Assembly: GCA_034717835.1 (NCBI GenBank)
Contig: JAYELZ010000273.1
Coordinates: 1-63,445, forward strand
Reading direction: 5' to 3'
DNA: 63,445 nt
Origin: G713 sp034717835
Lineage (GTDB): Bacteria; Chloroflexota; Anaerolineae; B4-G1; SLSP01
The stretch's first letter is position 1, and every line of letters begins with the position of its first letter. Below, one piece after another: positions 1 through 7,830 of the stretch. The notes beneath the pieces were generated by a model. That model searched no databases. It saw only the letters and a program-made list of their open reading frames with translations, and was not told where the DNA came from. A program made the translations under genes and the position numbers.

Positions 1-46
1 CCCACCGGAGTAGTCGCCTGCCCGCGGGCAAACCCCCGTGAAGCCC

Positions 47-227
47 GTCGCGCAACAACGTGCGGCGGCGCGGATCGTGGGGTGGAACTTCGTCCATCCA
101 CCTATCCACTGCGCCCTGGGGACTCCGGGATTGCGCCCAACATTCGGCCCAGCCCGCCCCCACATAACCGGCGCGCCGCAGCCGCTCCTGGATGTAGGCG
201 CCATCGGAACCGGTATGGCTACACCAA
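47..227 (-). pseudogene. Truncated duplicate of the CAP-domain lipoprotein gene
   Basis: Read on the minus strand, this stretch aligns without gaps, at a constant offset of 1217 bases, to part of the CAP domain encoded at 1183-2274. About nine bases in ten agree by eye. The open frame still encodes the CSHTGSDGAYIQERL motif and the Trp/Cys-rich segment after it, about 60 codons in all. It has no start: upstream the frame hits a TGA that is also the stop of the antitoxin gene at 245, and downstream similarity ends near base 47. It is a decayed partial duplication, and the toxin-antitoxin pair lies between the two copies. Confidence 0.8.
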
Positions 228-244
228 CTAGTCACCCTCAAATC

Positions 245-553
245 TCACTCTGCCTTGACACCCGTCCCGCGTTTTTGGGGTATAAGCATTATCAAAGAAC
301 GTAGAGCCGCGTTTACAGATTCCGAATCGGGGAAATAGTCCCGCACATCTGGTTCTAGCAGCACTGCACCTTCTGCGAGCGTAAAATGCTGCACAGTGGT
401 CGTTCCATCAGATTTGTGAATCTTAACCGTATGCCCCGCACGATAGGCTTTGTAGTACTTACCTCGAACACCACCTTTCATACTGGCAAAATCGTACTCG
501 GAGCGCATATCATCGTTTCCCAAGTCCGCTTGTTTAGAGGTTCCCTTTTTCAT
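245..553 (-). CDS. BrnA-like antitoxin of a BrnT/BrnA module
   Basis: This 102-residue protein is the probable antitoxin for the BrnT toxin encoded just upstream. I chose the ATG at 553 because it follows a GGAG ribosome binding site; a longer frame to 604 has none. The start overlaps the toxin's last codons by 20 bases, as is usual for these pairs. The N-terminal part is charged and carries a YDF..GGVRGKYYKAY segment. The C-terminal part (LEPDVRDYFPDSESVNAAL) resembles the ribbon-helix-helix region of BrnA-type antitoxins, which dimerise, bind the toxin and repress the operon. Family recognition is from memory of motifs; the toxin context makes the role likely. Confidence 0.75.
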   Translation of the reverse strand: MKKGTSKQADLGNDDMRSEYDFASMKGGVRGKYYKAYRAGHTVKIHKSDGTTTVQHFTLAEGAVLLEPDVRDYFPDSESVNAALRSLIMLIPQKRGTGVKAE

Positions 554-818
554 AATTTCTCCGTTCAGATCTGGTCGCTTTGCGACAACTGCTAATGCGT
601 ACATTTACTTCTCGCTCTGTATGCACCACAATCAAAATTCGTTGTTTCAGAGAATAGCCGATGTTGAGGTAACGTTGTTCGCGGTGAGAATGCTCCGGGT
701 CAGGAAACGTCATCAGGAATGAATCACTGAAAACCGTCTTAGCTTCCTCAAAACTGATTTTATGCTTCCTCAGATTTGCTTGAGCCTTTTCTTTGTCCCA
801 CTCAAATAGCAGACTCAT
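534..818 (-). CDS. brnT: BrnT-family (DUF497) toxin, RNase-like
   Basis: This 94-residue protein matches the BrnT/DUF497 family in length and pattern: FEWDKEKAQANLRKHKISFEEA at the start, then DPEHS..REQRYLNIGYS, then VVHTEREVNVRISSCRKAT near the end. BrnT toxins are ribonucleases of the RelE-like fold that arrest growth when the antitoxin is lost. The gene is first in a two-gene operon and overlaps the antitoxin gene by 20 bases. The upstream 360 bases hold no other gene. Its position between two copies of a CAP-gene fragment suggests arrival by insertion or recombination, which is inference. Confidence 0.85.
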   Translation of the reverse strand: MSLLFEWDKEKAQANLRKHKISFEEAKTVFSDSFLMTFPDPEHSHREQRYLNIGYSLKQRILIVVHTEREVNVRISSCRKATRSERRNYEKGNL

Positions 819-1182
819 TGAGTACTTTTTTTCAATTCTTGAACATAAATTTACCCATCGCTGGTATGACCTACCATATTGCTCACGATGAACAATAGTG
901 GATAGATGGGCGTTTGTTCACCTGGAGACTTATCACAGCCAACACCGCACACCCTCATTATACGTTTCTGCCGCCATCACGCAATCGCCTACCACAAACT
1001 AAAATCTCCGAATAAAAAGTCGGCGGGGGAAAGGTGAAAAAGATTACGCAAGGCAACTCCCAGAGGTGGTACGCTCAAGAGATCGGCCCCAGCTAATCTA
1101 ACCACCCTGTCATTCTGTAACTCAGGGTCTTTGGCCACGGGTGCTGGCTGTGGTGTAACTGTTACCTCATCCTCGACTCAAG
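819..1182. other. Gap without a recognisable gene
   Basis: These 364 bases lie upstream of the toxin gene and downstream of the CAP gene stop at 1183. I see no convincing gene, RNA or strong hairpin. A 20-codon frame at 1032-1094 with weak similarity to short antitoxin tails is too short to call. The toxin-antitoxin promoter should lie in the part nearest 819. Confidence 0.5.
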
Positions 1183-2274
1183 CTACGGACGGCCAAAATC
1201 AGCGATGAAATAATAATATCCGTGCCCCGTGTCGCTAATTCCCAACCCGATCTCCGTCAGCCAGTCGCTCAACAGCGTGCGGCGGTGCGGATCGTGGGGC
1301 GGGACCTCATCCATCCACCTATCCACTGCCCCCTGGGGACTCTGGGATTGCGCCCAACACTCGGCCCAGCCCGCCCCCTCGTAACCCACCCGCCGCAGCC
1401 GCTCCTGGATGTAGGCACCATCGGAACCGGTATGGCTACACCAGCCGCGCTGCGAGCAATCGTTGGCGTGTGCTTGCGCGGCCTCGGCCAACAGGGGATG
1501 ATAGCTGAACGGCGGTAAGCCGTGCGCCGCACGCACTCCGTTGATCAGGCGAGCCACCTCTTGCGGCCAAGCCGCTACATCAGCGGGCGGAGCAGCTGGC
1601 GGAGCAACCGGCATCGGCGTTGGCGCTGGCGGTATAGCCGTGGGAGTAGGGACGAGGTCGGGAGCGGTAGCCGGCAACGCAGTCGGGGGAAACGGTATCG
1701 CTGTGGGAGCGGGAGCTTGCACCACGGCCGGCCCCGCCAAGGGCAAAATCAACCATTCGCCGACGCGGATCGTGGAGGCATCCTCCAAGCTATTGGCCGC
1801 TTGCAACTCCGCCAACGGCAACTCATAGCGCGAGGCAATCCCCACCAGAGTATCCCCGGCGACCACTTCATAGAGCCTCCAAAAGGGCGTAGCCCCCACC
1901 CAAGCGTCTGCCGCCGGAATCTCCAACAGCGCGCCCGCTTGCACCATGAGATTCGCTCCCATGCCGTTAGCCTGTTGGATGGCAGCCAACGGCACATCGT
2001 ACTGCAGCGCTAACGCCAAGAGCGTCTCGCCGGCCTGCACTGCATGTTGGCGGGATGAGGACACTTCCTCGACCACGGGGGCCACTGGTGCCACGGCAAG
2101 TGTGGCCGTTGCCACCGCGAAAGCGGTGGGCGTAGACGCCGGCAGTGACGCAAACGTAGCCGGATCCCCCACCAGTAGTTTTACCATGGGCGTGGGTGTA
2201 ATCTCCTCCCCGCCGGCTGCACAAGCCGTCAACCAAAGCAGACACCCCACCCCGCACCATCGCCATACGTTCAT
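1183..2274 (-). CDS. Secreted lipoprotein with two LysM domains and a C-terminal CAP domain
   Basis: A 363-residue exported protein. Residues 1-18 form a signal peptide ending in the lipobox LTAC, so it is likely a lipid-anchored surface protein. Two LysM modules (about 76-120 and 133-178, each with a GETL/GDTL motif) should bind glycans. A Thr/Pro/Ala-rich linker (about 182-232) leads to a CAP/SCP-like domain (about 238-363) with the CSHTGSDG motif and several Cys that could pair. CAP domains in bacteria are mostly of unknown activity. The gene stands alone; part of its CAP region is duplicated at 47-227. Confidence 0.85.
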   Translation of the reverse strand: MNVWRWCGVGCLLWLTACAAGGEEITPTPMVKLLVGDPATFASLPASTPTAFAVATATLAVAPVAPVVEEVSSSRQHAVQAGETLLALALQYDVPLAAIQQANGMGANLMVQAGALLEIPAADAWVGATPFWRLYEVVAGDTLVGIASRYELPLAELQAANSLEDASTIRVGEWLILPLAGPAVVQAPAPTAIPFPPTALPATAPDLVPTPTAIPPAPTPMPVAPPAAPPADVAAWPQEVARLINGVRAAHGLPPFSYHPLLAEAAQAHANDCSQRGWCSHTGSDGAYIQERLRRVGYEGAGWAECWAQSQSPQGAVDRWMDEVPPHDPHRRTLLSDWLTEIGLGISDTGHGYYYFIADFGRP

Positions 2275-2360
2275 CCCACCAACGCTCCCTATCTCAACCC
2301 TGAAAAGCTATCCTAAAATCCAACTATACCAGGTCTGAGGGAATCCACACTGGACCAAGC

Positions 2361-2389
2361 AGAGCGCCGAGCTAATAGCTCGGCGCTCT
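2361..2389 (-). terminator. Perfect 13-bp hairpin after the receiver gene
   Basis: AGAGCGCCGAGCT and its exact complement are separated by three bases, between the stop of the receiver gene (2416) and the start of the CAP gene (2274). There is no clear U-run after the stem on the minus strand, so it may be a weak terminator or an intergenic repeat. Confidence 0.45.
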
Positions 2390-2415
2390 ATCAATCCACA
2401 CAAATCGGCACTACT

Positions 2416-2811
2416 TCACTCTGTGATGGTTGTTTCCCCGACCCGCTGCGAGGAGAGCCAATAGCCAATTGCATCCAACAACATCTGCGGGGTGATGGGA
2501 CGCAGCAAAAAATCGTTAGCTCCGGCGGCCATCACACTATCCCGCACTTCAGGCAAAGCTGCCGCAGTGAAAACCAAAACCGGTAGGTTCTGATAACGTT
2601 TATCCGCGCGCATGACTTTTAACAATTCCAATCCGTCGAGTTCGGGTAACACAAAATTGGTGATCATCAAATCCACCGGCACGCTCTGCAACCGTTCCAA
2701 TGCTTCAAAGCCATGCGTGGCCGTCACGACAGTATAACCTTCCAGACGCAGCAAATCGCGCAACGTAGGGCGCAAAATAGGATGATCTTCTACAACTAAG
2801 ATGGTGAACAT
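2416..2811 (-). CDS. Stand-alone receiver-domain protein lacking the phospho-acceptor Asp
   Basis: A 131-residue CheY-like protein made of one receiver domain and no output domain. The ATG at 2811 follows AGGAGG. The acidic pair (Glu8, Asp9) and the switch Thr80 are present. However, the residue that should be the phosphorylated Asp is Asn52 (ITNFVLPELDG, codon AAT), and the conserved Lys near the end (usually KP) is Arg102 (LRPIT). Canonical Asp phosphorylation is therefore unlikely, and it is probably a pseudo-receiver that works by binding a partner. No kinase lies next to it. Confidence 0.85.
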   Translation of the reverse strand: MFTILVVEDHPILRPTLRDLLRLEGYTVVTATHGFEALERLQSVPVDLMITNFVLPELDGLELLKVMRADKRYQNLPVLVFTAAALPEVRDSVMAAGANDFLLRPITPQMLLDAIGYWLSSQRVGETTITE

Positions 2812-2952
2812 CAAATGCTTCCTCCTGGCTCATTATCCCAAAGGCATTTTATCTCTTGGCGGCCACTTCTTTTATCACTATCCTACCAAAAAAGGTGCCC
2901 GGCAGCAGTTACTAAATAGTTTCAAGTGAGTTACGTCAACCAAGGCTAGCAA

Positions 2953-2986
2953 ACGAATGAGCGAGAAAGCGAGAAGGCGAAAGTAG
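2953..2986. repeat. Dispersed repeat, GCGAGAAGGCGA family
   Basis: The stretch consists of GAGCGAGAAAGCGAGAAGGCG-like units. Related copies occur at 25257-25290, 27719-27757 and 42219-42264, always between genes and in both orientations. Confidence 0.7.
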
Positions 2987-2995
2987 TAGACAAAC

Positions 2996-3030
2996 AAAAA
3001 CGGCCCGGAAGGATCCCTCCGGGCCGTTTT
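2996..3030 (-). terminator. Rho-independent terminator of the AIM24-type gene
   Basis: AAAACGGCCCGGA pairs with TCCGGGCCGTTTT around a short loop, followed on the minus strand by a T-run. It starts 14 bases past the stop codon at 3044. Confidence 0.9.
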
Positions 3031-3043
3031 CACTTCGATGTAA

Positions 3044-3829
3044 TTACTGTTGTAGAAAATTCGTCAAACCACGCACCACTGAACCTTCACCCTGCGACTG
3101 GCCGCCGGCGGAGGGAGCGAATTGCAAGATGCGGTCCGCCAACCGCGAGAAGGGTAACGATTGTAACCAGACACGCCCGGTGCCGGATAGAGTCGCCAGG
3201 AACATTCCTTCGCCACCAAAAACCATTGACTTGAGATTGCCGGCCCGTTGGATATCGTAACTGATGTTTCTCTCGAAGGCCACGATACAGCCGGTGTCCA
3301 CCAGCAGCTTCTCATTGTGAAGCTGCTTCTCCACGATAGTGCCGCCCGCGTGGAGAAAAGCCAGTCCATCTCCGCGCAAACGCTGGAGAATAAATCCTTC
3401 CCCACCAAAAAGCCCAGTTCCCAACCTCTTATTGAAGGCGATGCTCACTTCGGTGCCCAAAGCCGCCGCCAAAAAGGAATCTTTCTGACAGAGGAGCTCA
3501 CCGCCAGTTTGATCCAGATCCAAGGGCATAATACGTCCTGGGTAGGGCGCGCCGAACGCTACGTGTTGCTTCCCGGCGCGAGTGTTGGTGAAATGTGTCA
3601 TAAAAAGCGATTCCTTGGTTAAAGCCCGCTTACCCACCTCCATCATCGCCCCCAGGAACCCTTGTTTGGGCTTGGAACCGTCCCCCAACTTGGTCTCGAA
3701 AGAGATACCTTCTTCCATATACATCATCGCGCCAGCTTCAGCAATTACCGTTTCACCACGATCCAGCTCAATTTCTACAAATTGTAAATCGTCACCAAAA
3801 ATCTGATAGTCTACTGCGTGACTCTTCAT
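3044..3829 (-). CDS. AIM24 / TIGR00266 family protein
   Basis: A 261-residue soluble protein of the widespread AIM24 (TIGR00266, formerly DUF124) family, which has a TRAP-like beta fold; the bacterial function is unknown. Family features are the repeated Gly-rich beta segments such as GGEGFILQRLRGDGLAFLHAG and FGGEGMFLATLSGTG, and an N-terminal AEAGAMMYM motif. The ATG follows AAGGAG at good spacing. It is monocistronic, with its own terminator and unrelated neighbours. There is no signal peptide or membrane segment. Confidence 0.85.
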   Translation of the reverse strand: MKSHAVDYQIFGDDLQFVEIELDRGETVIAEAGAMMYMEEGISFETKLGDGSKPKQGFLGAMMEVGKRALTKESLFMTHFTNTRAGKQHVAFGAPYPGRIMPLDLDQTGGELLCQKDSFLAAALGTEVSIAFNKRLGTGLFGGEGFILQRLRGDGLAFLHAGGTIVEKQLHNEKLLVDTGCIVAFERNISYDIQRAGNLKSMVFGGEGMFLATLSGTGRVWLQSLPFSRLADRILQFAPSAGGQSQGEGSVVRGLTNFLQQ

Positions 3830-4006
3830 TTTGCTCTCCTTAGTTAAAATTGGCTAATGGAACAGACGCTCTTCCCTATTATACTACGCGGCTAGGAGAT
3901 TGAAGGTTGTGGGGAAAAGCGCAGGAACTGGCAGGCGCGGAAACAGTGATGAGCAATGGTGAGATTAAGGAGAGCACCGCCTGCCAGTTTGATACCGAAA
4001 TATTTC

Positions 4007-4990
4007 CTAGTCCGCACTTTCATGCATACATTTAGCCGCCTCGATCACGGCCGCACGCAGCCGGGAATAGGGCAGGCCGACCTGTTCCATGCCCAAGAGC
4101 ACGCCGCCCACCACCGGCGGGGACTCTAGGCGCACGGGTTTGGCCTCCGGAGCAACCGCGTGGATGACCGTTAGCATCGTCTCCGTCAACAGCGGGCTGC
4201 CATTGAACATGCTACCAATCTGCACCACCTCGAATTCTTCCCGCTCCAGAGACAATTGTCGGATGACGCCGATGGCCAGACTACCAAGTTCGCGTCCCGC
4301 ATGACGCACGAGTTCTTCGGCCACGGCATCTCCGGCGTTGGCTACCCGAAAGACCAATGGCGCGTCACTGGCCGTGAACTCGTAGCGGCCCAAATAGATG
4401 CCTTCCAGCAGCTCAGAGAGGTTTTTCGCCCCCGCCCGTGCGATCAAAGCGGTCTCTAGCTGCGTAGCTGGCCCACGTTGAGTCCAGCTCTCTGCCACCG
4501 CGCGCACGGCCCAGGCTACCAAATCACTGCCCCCGGCGTGTTCTCCAAACCACTCTCCGCCGCCCGTCACCCGTCCTTCGCGGCCTTGACGATCACGGCC
4601 CCAGCAGTTGCTCCCGGTGCCAGAAACCACGCCCACGCCCCAGCCCTCGCTCGCCCCGGCGATTAGACCGATGAGCGCATCGTTGACCAGAGCGTAAGGA
4701 GCCTGCAATCCCAGGGACGCGATTATTTCACAATGCGCCGCCCGCTCGCCAGGCCAATCGTAGCCGGCGATGCCAAAGCCCACCCCGGATAGTTGCGCCA
4801 GCGTGATGCCGGCTCTGGCTATTGCCTGATTGACAAGCTCACGAAGCACGCGGCGCAACCCTGACCAACCTACCGTTTCATAATTGCCGGCGCCAACTTC
4901 GGCAAAGCCTACCCTGTGACCTAGCTCGTCGGTGATTAGAGCATGGCTCTTGGTGCCGCCAATGTCTATGCCCAAGAAATAATCTGCCAT
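4007..4990 (-). CDS. BadF/BcrA-type ATPase domain sugar kinase, N-acetylglucosamine-kinase-like
   Basis: A 327-residue protein of the BadF/BadG/BcrA/BcrD ATPase family (ASKHA fold), which includes N-acetylglucosamine kinases. Phosphate-binding motif GIDIGGTKSHALITD is at the N-terminus, and an adenosine-loop motif GTGSNCWG near residue 130. The ATG at 4990 follows a GGAG two bases after the stop of the GH4 gene, so the two genes are translationally coupled; a longer frame starting TTG at 5005 is less likely. With the upstream glycosidase it should phosphorylate a sugar or amino sugar in the cytoplasm. The exact substrate cannot be read from sequence. Confidence 0.85.
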   Translation of the reverse strand: MADYFLGIDIGGTKSHALITDELGHRVGFAEVGAGNYETVGWSGLRRVLRELVNQAIARAGITLAQLSGVGFGIAGYDWPGERAAHCEIIASLGLQAPYALVNDALIGLIAGASEGWGVGVVSGTGSNCWGRDRQGREGRVTGGGEWFGEHAGGSDLVAWAVRAVAESWTQRGPATQLETALIARAGAKNLSELLEGIYLGRYEFTASDAPLVFRVANAGDAVAEELVRHAGRELGSLAIGVIRQLSLEREEFEVVQIGSMFNGSPLLTETMLTVIHAVAPEAKPVRLESPPVVGGVLLGMEQVGLPYSRLRAAVIEAAKCMHESAD

Positions 4991-4992
4991 GC

Positions 4993-6288
4993 TCACTCCG
5001 CCCAAAACTGCGGCAAGTAGCGTTTATGCGTCTCCAGTAGATCGTCCAATACCGTTTGGACTTGATCAGCAGCCGGCCCCAGCGGATGCACGAGGAGTGC
5101 CTGGTAAGCCGCCTGACGATCCCCATGCACGGCAGCCTCCACCGTCAGCAGCTCGTAGGCCTTGACGTTAGCCAGCAACCCCGCGCAAACCGGCGGCAGT
5201 GGTTCGGTGGGCAACGGGAGTAGACCATCACGGTTAACACGGCAGGGCAATTCCAACACCCAATCCTCCGGCCAGCCCGGCACTGCTCCCCGATGCGGTA
5301 CATTGACCACGTGTATCTCTCCCCAATCATTGTAGTGTGCATTGAGCAACTGCGTCGCCACCGTGGAGTAATAGGCCCCGCCGCGTTCCATCAACAGCGC
5401 TGGCGGCTCTTTTCGCTCTGGTTCGGCATACTGCGCCAGCAATTGCTCCTCAATCCGCATCACTTCTTCGGCCCGCGAGGGCGGCCATTTTTTCTGTGCG
5501 GCGATCTTCTTGGCGGTGTAGTAGTAATACTCCAAGTAGTAATTGGGAATCATGCCCAGGGCTTGGATAGTAGCCAAATCCCATTCCTGCTCTGGGTCGG
5601 CTTTTACCTGCTCTTCGAAAGCCTCCATGATTTGCGGCCAGTGTTCCTCTCCATCCACCGTGAACCCCCGGTGCCAAGAAAGATGGTTTAATCCTAGCGT
5701 GTTCAGTTCAGCCCTTTCGGGAGCGATGGGCGCTCCAGACTGCTTAACCAACAGTTCCAGGAACTTCATCTTGGTGTTGAACGCTACATTGCAAACACCC
5801 ACCGCCGCCACATCCGGAGCATAACGCGCCACCCCTTCGGTCACCAAACCAGAGGGATTGGAGAAATTGACCAGCAAGGCGCCTGGGGCGACCGCTTGTA
5901 TCTCCCGCGCCACATCCAAAATCACGGGGATGGTGCGGAGCGCCTTCGCCATGCCGCCCACACCTGTAGTCTCCTGCCCGACCAAGCCATAACGCCGTCC
6001 TAGATATTCGTCCGCGCGCCGCGCCGCCATCTGGCCCACGCGGAGTTGCGTGATGACGTAAGAGGCTCCCTGTACTGCCGCGCGCAGCTCCGTGGTCAAA
6101 TGCACGTCGAAAGGCACACCTTGAGCAGCGACCATACGTTGCGCAAAACCCCCAACAATCGCCAATCGTTCAGGATCAATATCCATCAACCAGAGCTCGG
6201 AGAGCGGAAAAGAAGCTCTCCGAGCTAGAAAACCATTTATCAATTCCGGCGTATAACTTGAACCGGCCCCAATCACCGTAACTCTCAT
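4993..6288 (-). CDS. Glycoside hydrolase family 4 (6-phospho-glycosidase-like)
   Basis: A 431-residue GH4 enzyme. These hydrolases use NAD+ and a divalent metal through an oxidation-elimination mechanism and often cleave 6-phospho-alpha- or beta-glucosides. Visible are the NAD-binding start VTVIGAGSSYTPEL, the metal-ligand Cys in VGVCN, the QTxxGVGG segment and the LGLNHLSW histidine motif. I chose the ATG at 6288, which follows GGAG and starts directly on the nucleotide fold. It is first in an operon with the sugar kinase; the LacI-type operator at 6486-6508 lies about 200 bases upstream. The similarity is closest to 6-phospho-beta-glucosidases. No PTS is in the window, so the kinase may supply the phosphate. 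Confidence 0.88.
   Translation of the reverse strand: MRVTVIGAGSSYTPELINGFLARRASFPLSELWLMDIDPERLAIVGGFAQRMVAAQGVPFDVHLTTELRAAVQGASYVITQLRVGQMAARRADEYLGRRYGLVGQETTGVGGMAKALRTIPVILDVAREIQAVAPGALLVNFSNPSGLVTEGVARYAPDVAAVGVCNVAFNTKMKFLELLVKQSGAPIAPERAELNTLGLNHLSWHRGFTVDGEEHWPQIMEAFEEQVKADPEQEWDLATIQALGMIPNYYLEYYYYTAKKIAAQKKWPPSRAEEVMRIEEQLLAQYAEPERKEPPALLMERGGAYYSTVATQLLNAHYNDWGEIHVVNVPHRGAVPGWPEDWVLELPCRVNRDGLLPLPTEPLPPVCAGLLANVKAYELLTVEAAVHGDRQAAYQALLVHPLGPAADQVQTVLDDLLETHKRYLPQFWAE
6194..6226. repeat. 12-bp perfect inverted repeat inside the GH4 gene
   Basis: AGCTCGGAGAGC and GCTCTCCGAGCT flank nine bases within codons for the LARRASFPLSEL segment of the GH4 enzyme. It resembles the hairpin cores seen between genes elsewhere (for example 2361-2389). 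Confidence 0.5.
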
Positions 6289-6485
6289 TTCCCTCTCCTG
6301 GATTTTCGCATACAGAATTAAGCAGCTCTCCTCTACTTCACTTTGCCGCTCCTGCACCTCCCTCGGTATAAACCGACTATCTAAACCATGAACTCATCCT
6401 TGATTCCTCTAAAAGGGACCTCTTAATTACTGATTTATCACTTTTATCTGCACCCCTCTCAGTGAAATCATCCTACGCGAAAATG

Positions 6486-6508
6486 TAAGCCTTCTCTAAA
6501 ACCGCTTA
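6486..6508 (-). promoter_or_regulatory. LacI-family operator of the GH4-kinase operon
   Basis: Left half TAAGCCTTC, five bases, then right half AACCGCTTA. The right half and the 23-base geometry are identical to the perfect operator at 7599-7621. It lies between the LacI gene and the GH4 gene, so the regulator likely represses this operon as well as itself. Confidence 0.75.
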
Positions 6509-6548
6509 CAGTGACCTCTAAAAAATAATGGCTATGCGCCCCTCTCGG

Positions 6549-7574
6549 CTAAGGCGAACAGCCACAAGAACGTCTAATTATCAATTCTGTAGGCAACAGA
6601 GTAACACCGGCGAGCTCTTCACCGGCAATTAAGCGCACTAACTGCTGAGTAGCCGTCTTCCCCACCAATTCAACGGGTGCGCGCACGGTAGTCAAAGCTG
6701 GAGTGATGTAACGCATTAAGTTAATATCATCAAATCCAACTACCGCGACATCTTCGGGCACCCGCACTCCAGCCCGCTTATAAGCCGCCAACACGCCAAT
6801 CGCCGCTTCATCATCGCAAGTAAAGAGCGCCTCAAATTCCACTCCGTCCCGCAGCCACGTTTCAGCCGAAGTTTGCGCTATTTCGCGATTAAACTGGCCG
6901 GGGGCCACCAACTGGGGATCAAAAGGGATGTTATGCGCCGCCAACGCCTCACGATAACCCAGTTCGCGCCGCTGCGCATCCTCGTGCCCTTCCTGGCCGG
7001 TCAAGAACGCGATCCGACGATAATGATGCACTTCAATGAGATGCGCCATCAACCGTCGCGTGCCGTTTTTATTCTCGATAGTCACGCTCGGTATCTGCAA
7101 ACCCGGAGGAGAAGAACGATGAATCAATACCACGGGGAAACCAATCTGCTTAAAGCGAGCTAATTCACTATCGGCCAAACTATCCACAAAGACCAACAAC
7201 CCATCCGTGTTATGCTCCCCCAGTGGACTAGAAAGGAGTCTCTCTTTCTGCGTGGCGTAGATCAACAAACCATAACCGGCGGCATTGGCCTGGGACTCGA
7301 TGCCCCGCAACATGGGAGTAAAAAAATCCCCCCCAATTTCTGATAATAAGAGACCAATGGTATTACTCTTCTGGTTCGCCAATACTTGGGCCGCAGCCTG
7401 AGGACGGTAATTCAATTTGATAATCGCTGCGCGGACCCGTTCAGTAGTCTTCGGCGTCACCAGATTTGTCCTATTGAACACTCGACTAACCGTAGCATTG
7501 GACACTCCGGCCAACTTAGCGACATCATCAATCGTGGCTCTGGAACGTTTCTTCTCATCAGTTGATAAACTCAT
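6549..7574 (-). CDS. LacI-family transcriptional repressor
   Basis: A 341-residue regulator. The helix-turn-helix TIDDVAKLAGVSNATVSRV lies at residues 14-32, with the hinge helix after it (about 50-65), then a periplasmic-binding-protein-like sugar-sensing domain (SNTIGLLLSEIGGDFFTPM onward). The C-terminal IIRRSCGCSP ending is typical. ATG follows AAGGA. It lies upstream of, and in the same direction as, the GH4-kinase pair. Two matching palindromes, at its own promoter and before GH4, support local control with negative autoregulation. The inducer is presumably the glycoside or its phosphate. Confidence 0.92.
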   Translation of the reverse strand: MSLSTDEKKRSRATIDDVAKLAGVSNATVSRVFNRTNLVTPKTTERVRAAIIKLNYRPQAAAQVLANQKSNTIGLLLSEIGGDFFTPMLRGIESQANAAGYGLLIYATQKERLLSSPLGEHNTDGLLVFVDSLADSELARFKQIGFPVVLIHRSSPPGLQIPSVTIENKNGTRRLMAHLIEVHHYRRIAFLTGQEGHEDAQRRELGYREALAAHNIPFDPQLVAPGQFNREIAQTSAETWLRDGVEFEALFTCDDEAAIGVLAAYKRAGVRVPEDVAVVGFDDINLMRYITPALTTVRAPVELVGKTATQQLVRLIAGEELAGVTLLPTELIIRRSCGCSP

Positions 7575-7598
7575 GTGAGGTCCTTAGCCTAATTCAGG

Positions 7599-7651
7599 TA
7601 AGCGGTTTTTGTAACCGCTTACAGTATATACATAAGCCAAAATTTTGTCAA
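7599..7651 (-). promoter_or_regulatory. Promoter of the LacI gene with overlapping operator
   Basis: On the minus strand TTGACA (7646-7651), a 17-base spacer and TATACT (7623-7628) form a strong sigma-A-like promoter. Directly downstream, over the expected start point, TAAGCGGTT-N5-AACCGCTTA (7599-7621) is a perfect LacI-type palindrome. This arrangement is classic for autorepression by steric block. Confidence 0.88.
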
Positions 7652-7759
7652 GAGGGAATGTTAGCAAAAGAAGAAAATAATCCCTGTGCTCTCCGTTCCG
7701 CAATGTTGAAATTCCTGCTTTCAGATTGCCAGTTGTGCAGATGGTGAAGGCAACTATGC

Positions 7760-7792
7760 AAAAAGCCCCAGAGCTCTGCTCTGGGGCTTTTT
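7760..7792 (-). terminator. Terminator of groES-groEL
   Basis: AAAAAGCCCCAGAG pairs perfectly with CTCTGGGGCTTTTT around five bases. It lies 39 bases past the groEL stop and could also work on the plus strand. Confidence 0.9.
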
Positions 7793-7830
7793 GATAACTA
7801 CACGGTCGGTCAATCAACCGCGCAAGAATC

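Noticed and set aside
1032..1094. Short frame with a QRWYAQEIG segment as a toxin-antitoxin relic
   Set aside because: Twenty codons with weak resemblance are not enough to support a call.
7584..7817. 77-codon minus-strand frame between the LacI gene and groEL
   Set aside because: It covers the groEL terminator and the LacI promoter and operator, so it is not a plausible gene.
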